A stretch of DNA of 64,000 bases, from the NCBI GenBank assembly GCA_006384855.1, contig VCJN01001170.1:62001-126000 (forward strand), written 5' to 3'. The stretch comes from Tetraselmis striata (Eukaryota; Chlorophyta; Chlorodendrophyceae; Chlorodendrales; Chlorodendraceae). Both the position numbers and the translations under genes were made by a program. Of this stretch, positions 1 to 11,300 are shown one piece after another. A model generated the notes under the pieces. It did no database searches. It had not been told where the DNA came from and worked only from the letters and a program-made list of their open reading frames with translations. Each line of letters opens with the position of its first letter. The stretch's first letter is position 1.

Positions 1-1240
1 TGCTGGCGGAGTGCATTGGCGGTGCATAGAATAGCGTGTCCCTGGGGTTTTGGCTGCATCGGACGCCGTATTCCCACCCATCCGGCACGGTATGTCCGGT
101 TTTCACACATTTGCGTGTGAATATATATAGTGTGAATATTACGTACGCGTCTTTTACGCTGGGTGGATGGGCATCCGGCGTCCGATGCACCCCGAATCTC
201 ACCAACACGCTACTCTACGCACCCCCAACGCACTCCGCCAGCCCCGCCTCTTTCCGCGCAGGTCCTACGTTCCATTGTATGTATATACATACGTACATGT
301 ACTGCTCCGAAACCAGCCCAAACTTAATGAGTGCACAAGTGTAAATGGGGGGGGGGGGGGGGGGGTGGGGGGGGGGGTGTGAGGCGGCGGGGCATCCACT
401 CACACATACCCCGGCGATGCATGACAGATATTACATGCCGTGGCGGGTCGGCGGGCCGACCCGGCGGGCCGACCCGGCGGGGGGGGGGGGGGGGGGGGGG
501 GCGTCTATTCAACTACACGTGCGACAGTGTCGTTTCGTGGAGCAGTATATGTGCCCGGCCTCATTTATACCGCCCCCTACCTGCGCTGCATGTTCCACCC
601 CTACGAATTACTTAGCACAAACCGCCATTACTTAATAGGAACCTAGCACAGCCAGGCTTATATGCCCGCTTTGCCGATCAACTTCTACGCACTTTCCGTC
701 CCTTAACCGCCGGACATGGGGGTTAAGCCGCCAGCCTCGGCAGTTGCTTAGCCAAACTTGGCATCCCGTACCGTGTCCATGGCTTCGCAGCTCTGCCGCC
801 GGCACACGCCGAGTCCGGCGCTTGCTGCCGCGGGGTTGCGCACGCATGCACGCACGGTAATACGCCGCCGACGCCGCCACGCTTATTTCCACCACCTTCG
901 CCAGCCGCAGCTTCGCACGCCTTTCCGCCGACATACGAAACGCACGAATCCCCCCCCCCCCCCCCCCGTCCCCGCGTCATGTATATTATATTCGAGGCGA
1001 CTATGCGGGGCGCAGCACACGCCGCGGCTTGGGTCGGCGGAGCGGCAGGCGGCGGGAGCCCTAATGGCCGGGCAGTATTCACACCCACACAGGCACCGCC
1101 GCTCACCTCCGACGCGGATGAACCGCCTCCCAAAGGAAACATGCCGGTTGGTGGTAATCCCAGCAGGCGTGGGGTGCCGGCGCCGGTACTGGTGCGACGG
1201 AGCTGTCGCGTCAGGAACCGCACCGCATGTGGAGCAACAC
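1..1240. other. Intergenic, poly(G)-rich; no gene recognised
   Basis: No conserved coding segment was recognised. The stretch holds long poly(G) runs near 348-377 and 480-500, a short CCGGCGGGCCGA-like duplication near 457-478, and a poly(C) run near 950-967. Open frames here are mostly low-complexity glycine or proline readings of these runs, so they were not called. Confidence 0.5.
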
Positions 1241-1869
1241 ATGGCGGTGCCGGCCCCACCTATGTCTAGGGCCACCTCCTCACAACACCCCGCCACGACG
1301 GCGTCGGCCACCGCCGACGGCGCCGTTGCGGGGGGGGACGCCCTGCCAGGCGACGATGATGCGCCTGGTGCGCCGCGTCAGGAGGCGGAGGAGGTCGTGG
1401 TCGAGGCGACTGATCGGGCTGAGGGGGTTGTCGAGGCGAGCGAGGCTGCGCTCGCGCCACCCGCCCCGCAGCCACCTGCGGGACATGCCGACTTGCTCGT
1501 CGCCATGTTGACCGGAGCACTACGAGCAGTGGCGGGAGGCGGCCACATGCACTATCATGTGCGTGTCCTGGCCGGACGCCCGTCATGCGTGGACTGCGGC
1601 CAACGGACGGACTGGGAGTGTTGCTGCGACGGCACCCCGGCTTTGTGCGGCCCCAAGTACCCATGCATGGCGACCCATCAGCGGGCAGTCCTCTGCCCGA
1701 CCACGGCCACGGTGAGGGCGGAGTTCCGCCATGTCAGGGACGCGTTCCACGACGCGACTCGCGCCGCCGTGTGTGAGGCTTCCGAGAAGGCACGCGCGGC
1801 TGGTAGGGTGCGCAGGGTGAGGCGGCGGACGGCCCAGGAGCTGAAGGAGAGCGAGACATGCCGTCAGTG
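1241..1869 (+). CDS. Putative transposon-associated protein with Cys-rich zinc-binding tail
   Basis: An open frame of about 209 codons runs from an ATG at 1,241 to TGA at 1,867-1,869; the same frame is open further upstream but crosses a poly(C) run. The N-terminal half is rich in Ala, Glu, Asp and Pro. Residues about 113-145 carry a Cys cluster with spacing C-x2-C-x6-W-x-C-C-x-C, then LCG and C-x4-H, which resembles zinc-ribbon modules of transposases (piggyBac C-termini or KDZ N-termini). The tail is basic (RVRRVRRR). No catalytic domain is visible. The transposon link is inferred from the cluster and the repeat-rich setting; a host zinc-finger protein is possible. Confidence 0.35.
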
Positions 1870-2632
1870 AGGTCGGGCGCAATGTCATTGGGTGGGGCAC
1901 ACGGACGTGTAACACTTGCACTTTGCGCGTACTGCTGGGTTACATCCAGGCGGCGTCACACCGGAAAGGCTGCGTTGCTACTGCAAACGATGCTACGCCT
2001 CACTCGGTAGCAACCGCTGCCCCGCCCATCCCACTCGGGATGCTGAGAGCAGCTAAAGGGCACCGGGGGCGGGGCAAGAGGGAGCAGGGCCAATGATTGT
2101 GGAAGAGCGGGGACCCGCTTGCATGCCATCGTATTATATCTTGCACAATATCTGTTGCTGCACTCATATCTCACATCACTAGCTTAGCTATAGTGATCCC
2201 CCCCCCCCCCCCCCCCCCCCCGCACCGCGGACGCACAAGCCTGGGTATACGCATCAACTGCCCGCCGGGATGAGAAACTGGTATTGGTAGTGTGTCTGTG
2301 GGGTGGAGGGGGGGCAAAAGAGCTGCCAATTGCTGCCAAGCTGGTGCGTTACATTGGGGCAGGCGCTGGGCAGACAATTGGGGCTCGCTTCAGAGCATTG
2401 TCTAGTGCCTATGCGGCTCTGCCGCCTCCGCCGCATGCAGACTCTCCGGGCTCACCAGCACCGCCACCTCAGTCATGCGGCCCTGCATCCCGCAGCCCGC
2501 CGCCGCCAGCCAGATCAGAGGTATCCAGAAGCCAGTGCTGGGGTTGTTGCGGCATGACCGCATAGTTTTCAGCGCCTGCCGTCCACAACTTGTAATGCAT
2601 CCCTTTCCGCCGATTCCGCTGTATGCGCTGTC
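1870..2632. other. Non-coding spacer with poly(C) run
   Basis: No gene was recognised. It contains a poly(C) run at about 2,199-2,221. At about 2,021-2,040 there is a segment (GCCCCGCCCATCCCACTCG) that also occurs as a variant unit inside the 30-bp tandem array further right, so the array and this flank share ancestry. Confidence 0.5.
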
Positions 2633-4629
2633 TTGGCGCCGCGCTGCCCCGGCCGCCGCGCCTTGGCGCCGTGCTGCCCCGGCCGCCGCGCGTTGGCGCC
2701 GCGCTGCCCCGGCCGCCGCGCCTTGGCGCCGCGCTGCCCCGGCCGCCGCGCCTTGGCGCCGCGCTGCCCCGGCCGCCGCGCCTTGGCGCCGCGCTGCCCC
2801 GGCCGCCGCGCCTTGGCGCCGCGCTGCCCCGCCCATCCCACTCGCGTTGGCGCCGCGCTGCCCCGGCCGCCGCGCCTTGGCGCCGCGCTGCCCCGGCCGC
2901 CGCGCCTTGGCGCCGCGCTGCCCCGCCCATCCCACTCGCGTTGGCGCCGCGCTGCCCCGGCCGCCGCGCCTTGGCGCCGCGCTGCCCCGGCCGCCGCGCC
3001 TTGGCGCCGCGCTGCCCCGGCCGCCGCGCCTTGGCGCCGCGCTGCCCCGGCCGCCGCGCCTTGGCGCCGCGCTGCCCCGGCCGCCGCGCCTTGGCGCCGC
3101 GCTGCCCCGGCCGCCGCGCCTTGGCGCCGCGCTGGGTATCGAGTCCTCCCCTCCCTAGTGAGCGCGTCCACCTGCGCCTTGCGCTCGGGGCCGTCCTCCT
3201 CCGTCACCACATTCTGCAACCCCCACCGCGTGACGAACCACGCAGCTCCTTGCAGGCGCTTGTACATGTGCCCAAGCACCGCCAGTCGTGACACCGAACG
3301 CACCACCGCTGGGGACGCGAGCTCCTTCTCGGGCATGATCGCCTTCACCCGGGCCTCCTCGAGGAGCGGACCGGCGTTAAGAATGGAAAACGTTTCCATG
3401 TGGTGCAAGCAGTCCTCCATGACCCAGCCGGGCTGCACCGTCACCTTGCCTGACCCTGCAGTCATGGAGGGGAATGCCGTCACGCCCACGCCCACGCCCA
3501 CGCCCGGGGGGGGGGGGGGGGGGGGAGGGGTTTACCTTTCGATTCTTGGACACTGCAAACGAAGGGCGCAACCCGCGTTCAAAGTTGCTGGGTATCGGGA
3601 CTAAAGCCTGGCGCCGGTCTTCCTGCTTCATAGCTCGGAATCCAATGTGGCCCTGCACGGTGACAAATTTCCTCCAGAAGTCCCTTCCCAAGCCAAAAAA
3701 AAACAGGTGGAACGGCGCGAGGGGGAAGAGGTTGACCATGCTGACATAGCCCCGGACCACATGCACATGGCACACGCCATGGCAGCCAGTGTTCTGCTTG
3801 GCCTCCGCCAGCCGGGTTGTGTTGACCGCACGCCGGGCAAGGTGCGTGATTCACTGGACAAGTCATCGCCTTCATGGACGGTTACCAAGCGAGCCTCCCC
3901 GTCCGCATCCACAGGGGGGTGCTCCTGGGCAGCCGCCATAGCCTCCACAACCTGCCACGCCGACCGGGCGGGTGCGTGTGATTCCATACAACCGCAGTTG
4001 AGTGGTGCCACCAGCACGCAGGCCGGGCCCACTCACCTCTGAACGCAGAAGGCCCACAATGCCCCCGTCCTCGAAAACAGCGCGCCACTGGGTCGCCCCG
4101 CCGTAGTCCTCCAACACCCACTCGGTAACGACGCCGGTTATCACGCCGTAGTGCCATACCCCCCGGAACTTCTTGGCGATGACCTTCATGTAGAAGTCGC
4201 CGGAATCGCCTTTCCATATCACGCCCTCATCGCGGGTTCCACGCCCGCCGGCGGCCACGCAGGCGCGTCGATGTCCATACCGTCTTCGCCAACGGGGTCC
4301 TCCCCCACGCCCATCACATCGTCCACCTTCGAGCCGCCGTCGTCCGAGACCGGCGCCGGCGGGCCGTTTCCGACGGCTGCAGCTACTCCTGCTGCCGCCC
4401 CTGTTGTTGTTGCTGCTGCTGCTGCCGCCCCTGCTGCTGCTGCTTGTGATAAGGCGGCCTTGCGGCGCAACTTAGCCGCACGCTTCAACGAGTGGCTACA
4501 GTTCGGGAATTTTAGGAAGTGCCGCTCTCGCGCCATCTTATCACAAGTGCCCATCACGTTGCCCCGGCAGTGCTTGCATGAGTACACGCCATCCTTCGAC
4601 ACACTCGCTATCCATCCCTTTCCCGGCAT
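2569..4629 (-). pseudogene. Degenerate transposon-type gene (zinc finger, Tudor-like and conserved helical segments)
   Basis: Four conserved-looking segments follow one another on the minus strand in different frames. At 4,629-4,219 there is a Cys/His segment (YSCKHC then FPNCSHS), followed by an Ala-rich and acidic linker. At 4,258-3,872 there is a Tudor/PWWP-like stretch with KKFRGVWHYGVITG and WRAVFEDGG. At 3,775-3,540 a segment contains GRDFWRKFVTVQGHIGFRAM. At 3,501-3,140 a segment contains PGWVMEDCLHHMETFSI and PEKELASPAVVRS, which then runs into the 30-bp repeat array. The frame changes could be short introns or frameshifts. The layout resembles large algal transposon proteins (KDZ or piggyBac-like), but I could not assign a family. 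Confidence 0.4.
2633..3134. repeat. 30-bp GC-rich tandem repeat (about 16 units)
   Basis: A unit of exactly 30 bp, containing CTTGGCGCC followed by GCGCTGCCCC and GGCCGCCG, repeats head to tail about 16 times. It is nearly identical from unit to unit, with a shorter variant containing CCCATCCCACTCGCG at about 2,829 and 2,924. The period is a multiple of three, so every frame stays open. On the minus strand it reads as a 10-residue repeat (ARRQGAAAGA) continuous with the coding segment to its right. Confidence 0.95.
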
Positions 4630-5235
4630 GCCTGCTGCCGCGCGCGAGGGGCGGGGGGGGGGGGGGGGGTTGAGAGTTGGGGTGGATGTAACCCACCACC
4701 GGCAGGCAACACAGATGCGAGTGCGCGGCTGTCCGCGCTTGATTCAACGGTGAGCGGCGGTGACCGTGAGGCGACCCCATACTTCATGCGCGTGCTGGGG
4801 CGTTACACAATCATCAGCAGTTAGGGCGGCTGCATTAAAACGCGCACCTACGAACACCACCTACCGCCTACCACCTACCGTACCACCTACATCCGCCCAC
4901 ACCTCCGCCCGTCGTGCCGCACATCGCGGCACACCGCGGGGTCAGCGGTCAGCGATGTGCGGTCAGCGATGTGCGGCGATGTGCAATGAGTGCGTACATC
5001 CGCCTGTACTTAGCCCGGGTGCTCCGCGTCGGCGGGCGACACGCGAGCCCGCGTGCGCATATCAATTTGATGAAATTATGGAAACGAGAAATTCATATAG
5101 TACTTTACAGGTCGCGCGCGATAGTCGTCGCTACTGGGTATGAAATCCACGTCCCTCGTCCGTCCCGTATCGTCCCCGTATGTCGTCGTTCGTCACCAGT
5201 AGGGCACATTTACGTCACATCTGAATCTCACAGTG
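4630..5235. other. Spacer; no gene recognised
   Basis: The stretch holds a poly(G) run at about 4,650-4,669 and short local duplications such as GTGCGGTCAGCGAT near 4,950-4,975. No conserved protein segment was recognised. Confidence 0.4.
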
Positions 5236-6840
5236 CTATATGTACTGCGAGCCCAGCAGTTTCAGCATCCCGCCGAACATCTGGGCTATGCGATTTTCGG
5301 GGACCTGATGAAGGACAGCTACGAGCGCCACGTTTTCGAGGCGACGGTTGCCAACAACGCAAAAGCTACCGCTACTGCTCGGGTGGCGGCGGCGGCTGCA
5401 GGACCCGGGCGTGGACGTGCGTGGGCGTGGCGGCGGCCGCGGGCGTGGCCGCGAAGGTGAGCGCAAGTGACGGTGTGGGGCGCCTTTCGCCGGAGCTTCT
5501 CGCGCATTGCAAGGCCACGACGATGAACGCCCTGCGGCGTTCCGACCGCCGCACGGCGAGCTCTAGCAGCCCACCGGCGGGATGAGCGCCATGCGTCCGG
5601 ACCGGGCTTTCCCACCTTACATCCTTCATTTACACCTTCCCCGGTGCGGTGCTTCTTACATCTAAAGCCGCGTGCGGCTCAACAATCCGCCTCCCGTATC
5701 ATCTCATCTTTGCGTCGTTTGATTGTTAATGCACAACGTGTACCAACTGGTTCGCAACGAATAAGCTTTTCGCGTGTACGTTACGCGCGTGACAGGCGCT
5801 ACGAGTGCGACGGGCGCGCGGGGCGGCCCTTCTACATGAACCTTGCCCCGCAAACCCGTACTGATGTTGTTGCAAACCCGTCCAGCAAATACCGGCTAGC
5901 CGCCGGAAACCTAACCGCCGCCGCCGAATATTTGCTAAAATGAACCGACACCATGTTACTCCGTCGGCCAAGCGCCGTACTTACGTAATCGATAAGTCCG
6001 AAGCTGTCGCCCATTGGGTTGCTTCCCTCCGGTCTCGTTTACCGGAGGCGTTCGATTCATACGAGCTGGGACAAAGGGACCTCGACCTAGCTACTCTCCA
6101 ACTCCCTCACCGCTCAGACGCTCAAGAGCTACGCCGGCAGACTTGATAATGGCGGATGGAGTGCAAGCACGACGCCCAAACAACCTACTGCTCTCAACGC
6201 CCAAACTGAGGCATACTGTCTCAGCTCGCGGAGCTCTGCCACGACTCCGAGACCATCATCCCGCTGGAGGCGACCACTGCTAAACGTCGTCCGGTACGTC
6301 GCTTGGATTGGAGAGCGGGGTCACACTAGGGCTAATAAGTCATTACATCCCTACATGATTGTCTGCAATCAACACGTGCGTTCTCCGAGCTACAAATACA
6401 ACCTGGACCCGATCGCCAATAAAGACAACCTGCACCTTACCGCCGCTCGTCGTGGCATGATGCTAAGGCAACGCAGCCTGGAGGCTGCCCCTTTGCAAAT
6501 CCCTCTGCCTGCTAGTATCGCTTTCAACTTCGTCGAGCGCGCAGATTTGATTGTGTCTGCTCCCCTTCCCAAGTATCAGTTCTACGACTTCCGAGCCCTC
6601 ATGGCCTCGGTTGTCAACTTAATGTTTTTTGCCAGGGAACTTACTGGCGTGTCCTGCTGAGTGTGGGACGTGCGTGCATGTCGACGACTACAACATTACC
6701 TTGCATGTGTACCGCGAGAAGGGACGCGCCGGGGTCACGTCGTGCGTGGCGCCGCTGGTTCTCCTTGCTCATCATCAACATGGCACATGCAGACAACGTT
6801 CTTGGCGGGGTCGCGGCCGCGCGTGCGGCACGTGATGGTG
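5236..6840 (+). mobile_element. Relic of the gag + tyrosine-recombinase element (copy III)
   Basis: This plus-strand segment is a decayed, truncated relative of the elements at 57-60 kb and 61-64 kb. At 5,236-5,460 it encodes the Gag C-terminal part (LRAQQFQHPAEHLGYAIFGD) followed by an RG-rich tail. At 5,770-5,940 and 5,940-6,145 it matches the N-terminal part of the recombinase ORF (RVRYARDRRYE, LAPQTRTD, GNLTAAAEY). At 6,390-6,660 it matches the central part (NLDPIANKDNLHLTAARRG). Several frame changes separate the blocks. The catalytic C-terminal block (HxxR...Y) and the terminal repeats are not visible, so the copy is dead. Confidence 0.8.
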
Positions 6841-7085
6841 CTCATGTGCTTGTGTCGCGTCGCTCGTCGGCATGTGTTTCTATGACCCGGGTCATTGGCT
6901 GCAAGCGTCCTCGCCGCGGCCGATAGCCTACCCCGGGGCGGGGGTCCCTTTGGTTCCTGGCAGCTAAGCGACTTCGTGGTTCCCTTGGCTCCTCCTTGGT
7001 TCTTGGCTCCCTGGCCTCCTGCTCGACCTTGGTTTCAGGCTTATGTCTCTCTTTTGCTGGCAACCTTTCATAGTTGCTGTTAGTT

Positions 7086-7112
7086 TTTTTTTCCGCCCCC
7101 GGGACAGGACTG
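7086..7112 (-). mobile_element. 27-bp LINE 3'-end insertion flanked by 10-bp TSD
   Basis: The segment reads on the minus strand as the extreme 3' tail of the LINE at 13.5-15.2 kb (CAGTCCTGTCCCGGGGGCGG then an A run). It is bracketed by the direct repeat GCTGTTAGTT at 7,076-7,085 and 7,113-7,122. This is an extremely 5'-truncated retroposition event. Confidence 0.85.
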
Positions 7113-7122
7113 GCTGTTAGTT

Positions 7123-7930
7123 CTGTTTGTAGTGCGCACTTGTGAAGGCCCTGATGTAATTAAAACGAACCCTGGCCGTTTCATATAATTCACATCAGCC
7201 CGTCATCCTTCGTACGTTACCAGTGGCGCCTGCCCGCCGCGACGATCAGCATTGTCAGATGACCGCGGAATGCCACACCATGATGTAAAGTACTAACTTT
7301 AAGGTACCTGGGTACTTTCCCGCGCCCGTCTGTCCGTGCACAGCGCCGGCTCCGGCGGCATCCGCCCCAACCGGCCAACCCCCCCCTGCTCTCCAGGAGT
7401 GACCGCCACCGGCGACAGCCATCCGTACCAGCTTAGCTCGCCCCTCCCGGAGCACGTCCTCCGCACCTCCCTCTTGACTGCTTTCTACCCAGGTGAGTAA
7501 CTTGCGCCTCGTCCGCCAGCTGGAAGGCCGGTGAAGCGCCTCCCTCCCCCCCCCCCCCTGTCCAGCGCATCGCCGGCTTAGCCCCCCCCCCCCCCCCCCC
7601 CCCCCGGACGATGGAGGCTATCATCCCCCGCGGCCCATCAACCCCCCCCCCCCCCCCCCCCCCCTCCCCCCCATCCAAAATCCACCACTGGCACCTGCTA
7701 GAGGTCTGGGCACGGGTAGGGCGCATTGCTTCCCGCGGGCCAGGCCTGAAGTGGCAGACAGGCAGGCTTAGGTTCAAGTACTGCGCGTGTTAGGGTTTGG
7801 CAGGATTCCCAGTGGGTCTCCCATTTCCTCCCCCCTCAGAACTGCCCCTTTTCCCAGCAGCGGCGCTGACAGGGCTGCACCACCCCTGTACCTCGGCTCC
7901 TTTGTTCTCAGGGTCGCGGGCTCTGCCGCC
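7123..7930. other. Intergenic, poly(C) runs upstream of NUOA9
   Basis: No gene was recognised. Poly(C) runs lie at about 7,547-7,558, 7,582-7,605 and 7,641-7,672. The promoter and 5' UTR of the next gene should lie in the right half, but no box can be named with confidence. Confidence 0.5.
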
Positions 7931-8244
7931 ATGCTGGGCGGAGCTGCGATGATGCGTGGCGCTGCGGCGCAGCTGCAGTCGCACTGGGCGGCAGCGGCGG
8001 CGGCCGTCACCCTGCGCACCGACTTGCCAGGTGCGCCCCCGAAGCCCCGCTTGTTCGTCTGCCTGGCAGCTGGAGGCTGGGTGGGTGCACGTTCAGCCAG
8101 TAATGAGGTACCCTCCCTGGGCCCGGCAGGCACCGCACAGCGTGCCTTCTCCTCGGACATCGTAACGTTCAAGAACTCTGCGCTGCGCGGCGGCCCCGGC
8201 GGCCGCTCCTCGGTGCGTGCGCGTACCAGTTGGCAGCTCGAGTA

Positions 8245-8317
<73 letters not shown>

Positions 8318-11300
8318 TGCGTGTGCTTGCGGCATGCGGAGCTGACAAATGGGCGCACGTGCAGGTGTCGGGCATCCGCGCAGTGGTGTTTGGAGCAACT
8401 GGCTTCCTGGGCCGGTACGTGGTCAACAAGCTGGCACGGGGCGGCACGCAGTGCATCCTGCCCGTGCGCAACGAGCACTGGGAGGTCGCCCACCTGAAGC
8501 AGATGGGCGACATCGGCCAGGTATGCACCCACGATCCCCTTGCTTATGTTTACTAGCCGCAGCTGAGCACTGCGCCGCTTCAAGCAGTCCCTTCCAATGC
8601 GGCAAGAAGTATTAGGAGCCCTCGCTTAACTCCCCATTGGCAGCTGGGGCTGGGGTGGTGCAAGTTGAACCTAGTTCGGGGTTCCACAGCACTGTGTGGC
8701 CCAAGTAACCCAAGTAACAGCCTAGCTGGCATGGAAGAGGCCCCTCAAAACACAAGCTGTCATTCATGTGTGTAAATCCAGGGCTTTGAATACAATGAGC
8801 CCCCCCCCCCCCCCCCCCCCCCCCCCTCCCCCCTTCCCAGCACCTGATACCCAGGAACGACGGGACAATAATATTGTTTGCTCAGTCACCACTGATTCAC
8901 AGCGGTTCCTGGGGACAGGGAATCCTGAAGACCGTGTGGGCGTGAGCATATTCCAGAATATATCGAGCTCCGGAGGGGGGGGGGGGGCTAATAATCAATT
9001 AAAACTAGAACACGAAATATATCACGTCATGTCCACGTGATAGTGATGAGGACCAGTAGTATGTTACGCTGTCCGCTGACAATATGACTGTAGTCGCCAC
9101 GTACGGTAATCTCGATGGATGTGATTATTGTAAATCGTCTGATGCTCGTTTTGCTCACGGTGACCAGACATCGCTAAGTACTATGGTACTGTCGTCGCGA
9201 GCAAGCCCGGGGAACCGCTGTGTTGGTCGATCCATTCAGAAACTATGTTGTCTTCCATTCTGCTTGATCTATAGCTGATTTGCCGATTAGCAATTTTTCA
9301 GTCGCTGCATGTCAAGCGCTTGTTTTTTTGCTGAAAGAGGGGGGGGGGGGGGGGGGGGGGCACTGCCAGTGCCACCTCAATCGCCAGGCACTTCATTAAT
9401 AGTGCCAGGCCGTTGATGCTGTAACGGTTTTGCATGTTGAGTCCTCCCCCCCCCCCCCCCCCCCCTCCCCCCCCGGGTCTCTGTAATCTTTTGTTCCTAT
9501 CTGTTGCAGGTTATCATTCAGCAGGATTTCGACATCCGTGACCCGGCAGAGATTGCCGCGCACTGCGCGGACGCGAACCTGGTCATCAACCTGGTGGGCG
9601 TGCACCAGGAGACCTGGAACTTTGGCTTCTCTGAGGTGCACGTGGACTTTGCCAAGGCCATTGCGGAGGCTGCTGCTGCCACGCCCTCCGTGGAGCGCTT
9701 GCTGCACGTCTCCTGCCTGGGCGCCAGCCCCAAGGCGCCCTCGCAACGCCTACAGACCAAGGCGCGCCTTTTCCGCTAACGGCAGATAGCTGTCTTCCTA
9801 TCGGACTGGTGTGCGCGGTAAACTGAGTGCCTGCCCGTCTGAATGCCCGCGCAGTACGAGGGCGAGCGCGCTGTGAAGCAGGCCTTCCCCCGCGCCACCA
9901 TCTTCCGCCCCGCACCCATGACTGGCAATGAGGACAAGCTGTTCAACAACATTGCGGGTATGGCCAAGCGTCAGCCATTTATCCCCCTCATTGAGGGCGG
10001 CGAAAACAAGTACGCCCAATCCAACCTACCTCGTTTCCATGAACTTCCGTCATTTCCATCATTCCATCAATTTGTGTCATCATGTCATGCAGCCGAATTC
10101 TGACGCAAAGCCTTGGTTTGCAGGGTGCAGCCGGTGTATGTGGCAGATGTGGCGGATGCCATGTACAACAGCCTCATGGAGCCGAGCTCTGTTGGCGAGA
10201 CGTACACCCTGTGCGGGCCTAAGGAGTACACGTATGCCCCTCTCTTCCCTCACTCTATGTACGTGCAGAACAATGCATGCATTCGTGGGCGGGTTTGTGT
10301 GACAGAGTGACTACACAGTGCCGCCTGTACTTCTAACAAGTGTTACCCTGTCCTCTCCTTGCACGCTGCCCCCACTCGCGCACTTGCAGCACCAAGCAGC
10401 TCGTCAACTTTACCTTTGACACCATCCGCGAGCAGGGCACCGCGCTATACACGCCGCAGTTTGTAGCTGAGGCGGTCGCCACCCCGCGCGACTGGCTGAA
10501 CAAGCGCATTCCGCCGCTGCTGACCAACCACATGCAGTCTGCAGACCATGCTAAGGTCCGTGGGTGCCCAGGGCACAGGGTGTTCGAAGCCCACTGCCTC
10601 TCGATGCCCCATTTATTGATGCGTGTTGGTGATATGTGGGAGGTATACCTATTCCGCGCTGAGAGCTACTGCACTGATCGCGTTGGAAGAATCCTCCCAA
10701 ACAACTAAAATCAGGCGGCGTGTCTCTGGCTGCTGTTGTGTGCGCAACCCAACGGCGCGAGGCTGCCCCCATATACAAGATTTGTTCCCTGTGCGTCTTG
10801 GAAGGGCGGAAAGTAGTATGTGCCATTCCCCATAATTTGATTATCTGTGGGAGGTATACCTATTCCGCGCTGAGAGCAACTGCACTGATCGCGTTGGAAG
10901 AATCCTCCCAAACAACTAAACCCAGGCGGCGTGTCTCTGGCTGCTGTTGTGTGCATAACCCAACGGCGTGAGGCTGCCTCCATATCATACACACTCTTTT
11001 CTATGGGCATCTTTGAAGGGCACACAGTAGTATGTGTCATTCCCCATTATTTGATTATCAGTGGGAGGTATACCTATTCCGCGCTGAGAGCAACTGCACT
11101 GATCGCGTTGGAAGATTTGTTCCCTGGCGGCGTGTCTCTGGCTGCTGTTGTGTGCGCAACCCAACGGCGTGAGGCTGCCCCCATATACAAGTTATGTTCC
11201 TTGTGCGTCTTGGAGGGGCGCAAAGTAGTATGTGTCATTCCCCATAATTTGATTATCTGTGGGAGGTATACCTATTCCGCGCTGAGAGCAACTGCACTGA

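Noticed and set aside
2640-3130. CRISPR array
   Set aside because: Units are contiguous with no unique spacers, and the DNA is eukaryotic.
2569-3604. Three plus-strand ORFs of 220-320 codons across the 30-bp array
   Set aside because: They consist almost only of the repeat read in Ala/Pro/Arg frames; the minus frame is the one continuous with conserved sequence.
8093-8556. Long open frames through the GT/CA run (Val-Cys or Thr-His repeats)
   Set aside because: They are readings of a dinucleotide microsatellite inside a NUOA9 intron; the real exons lie on either side.
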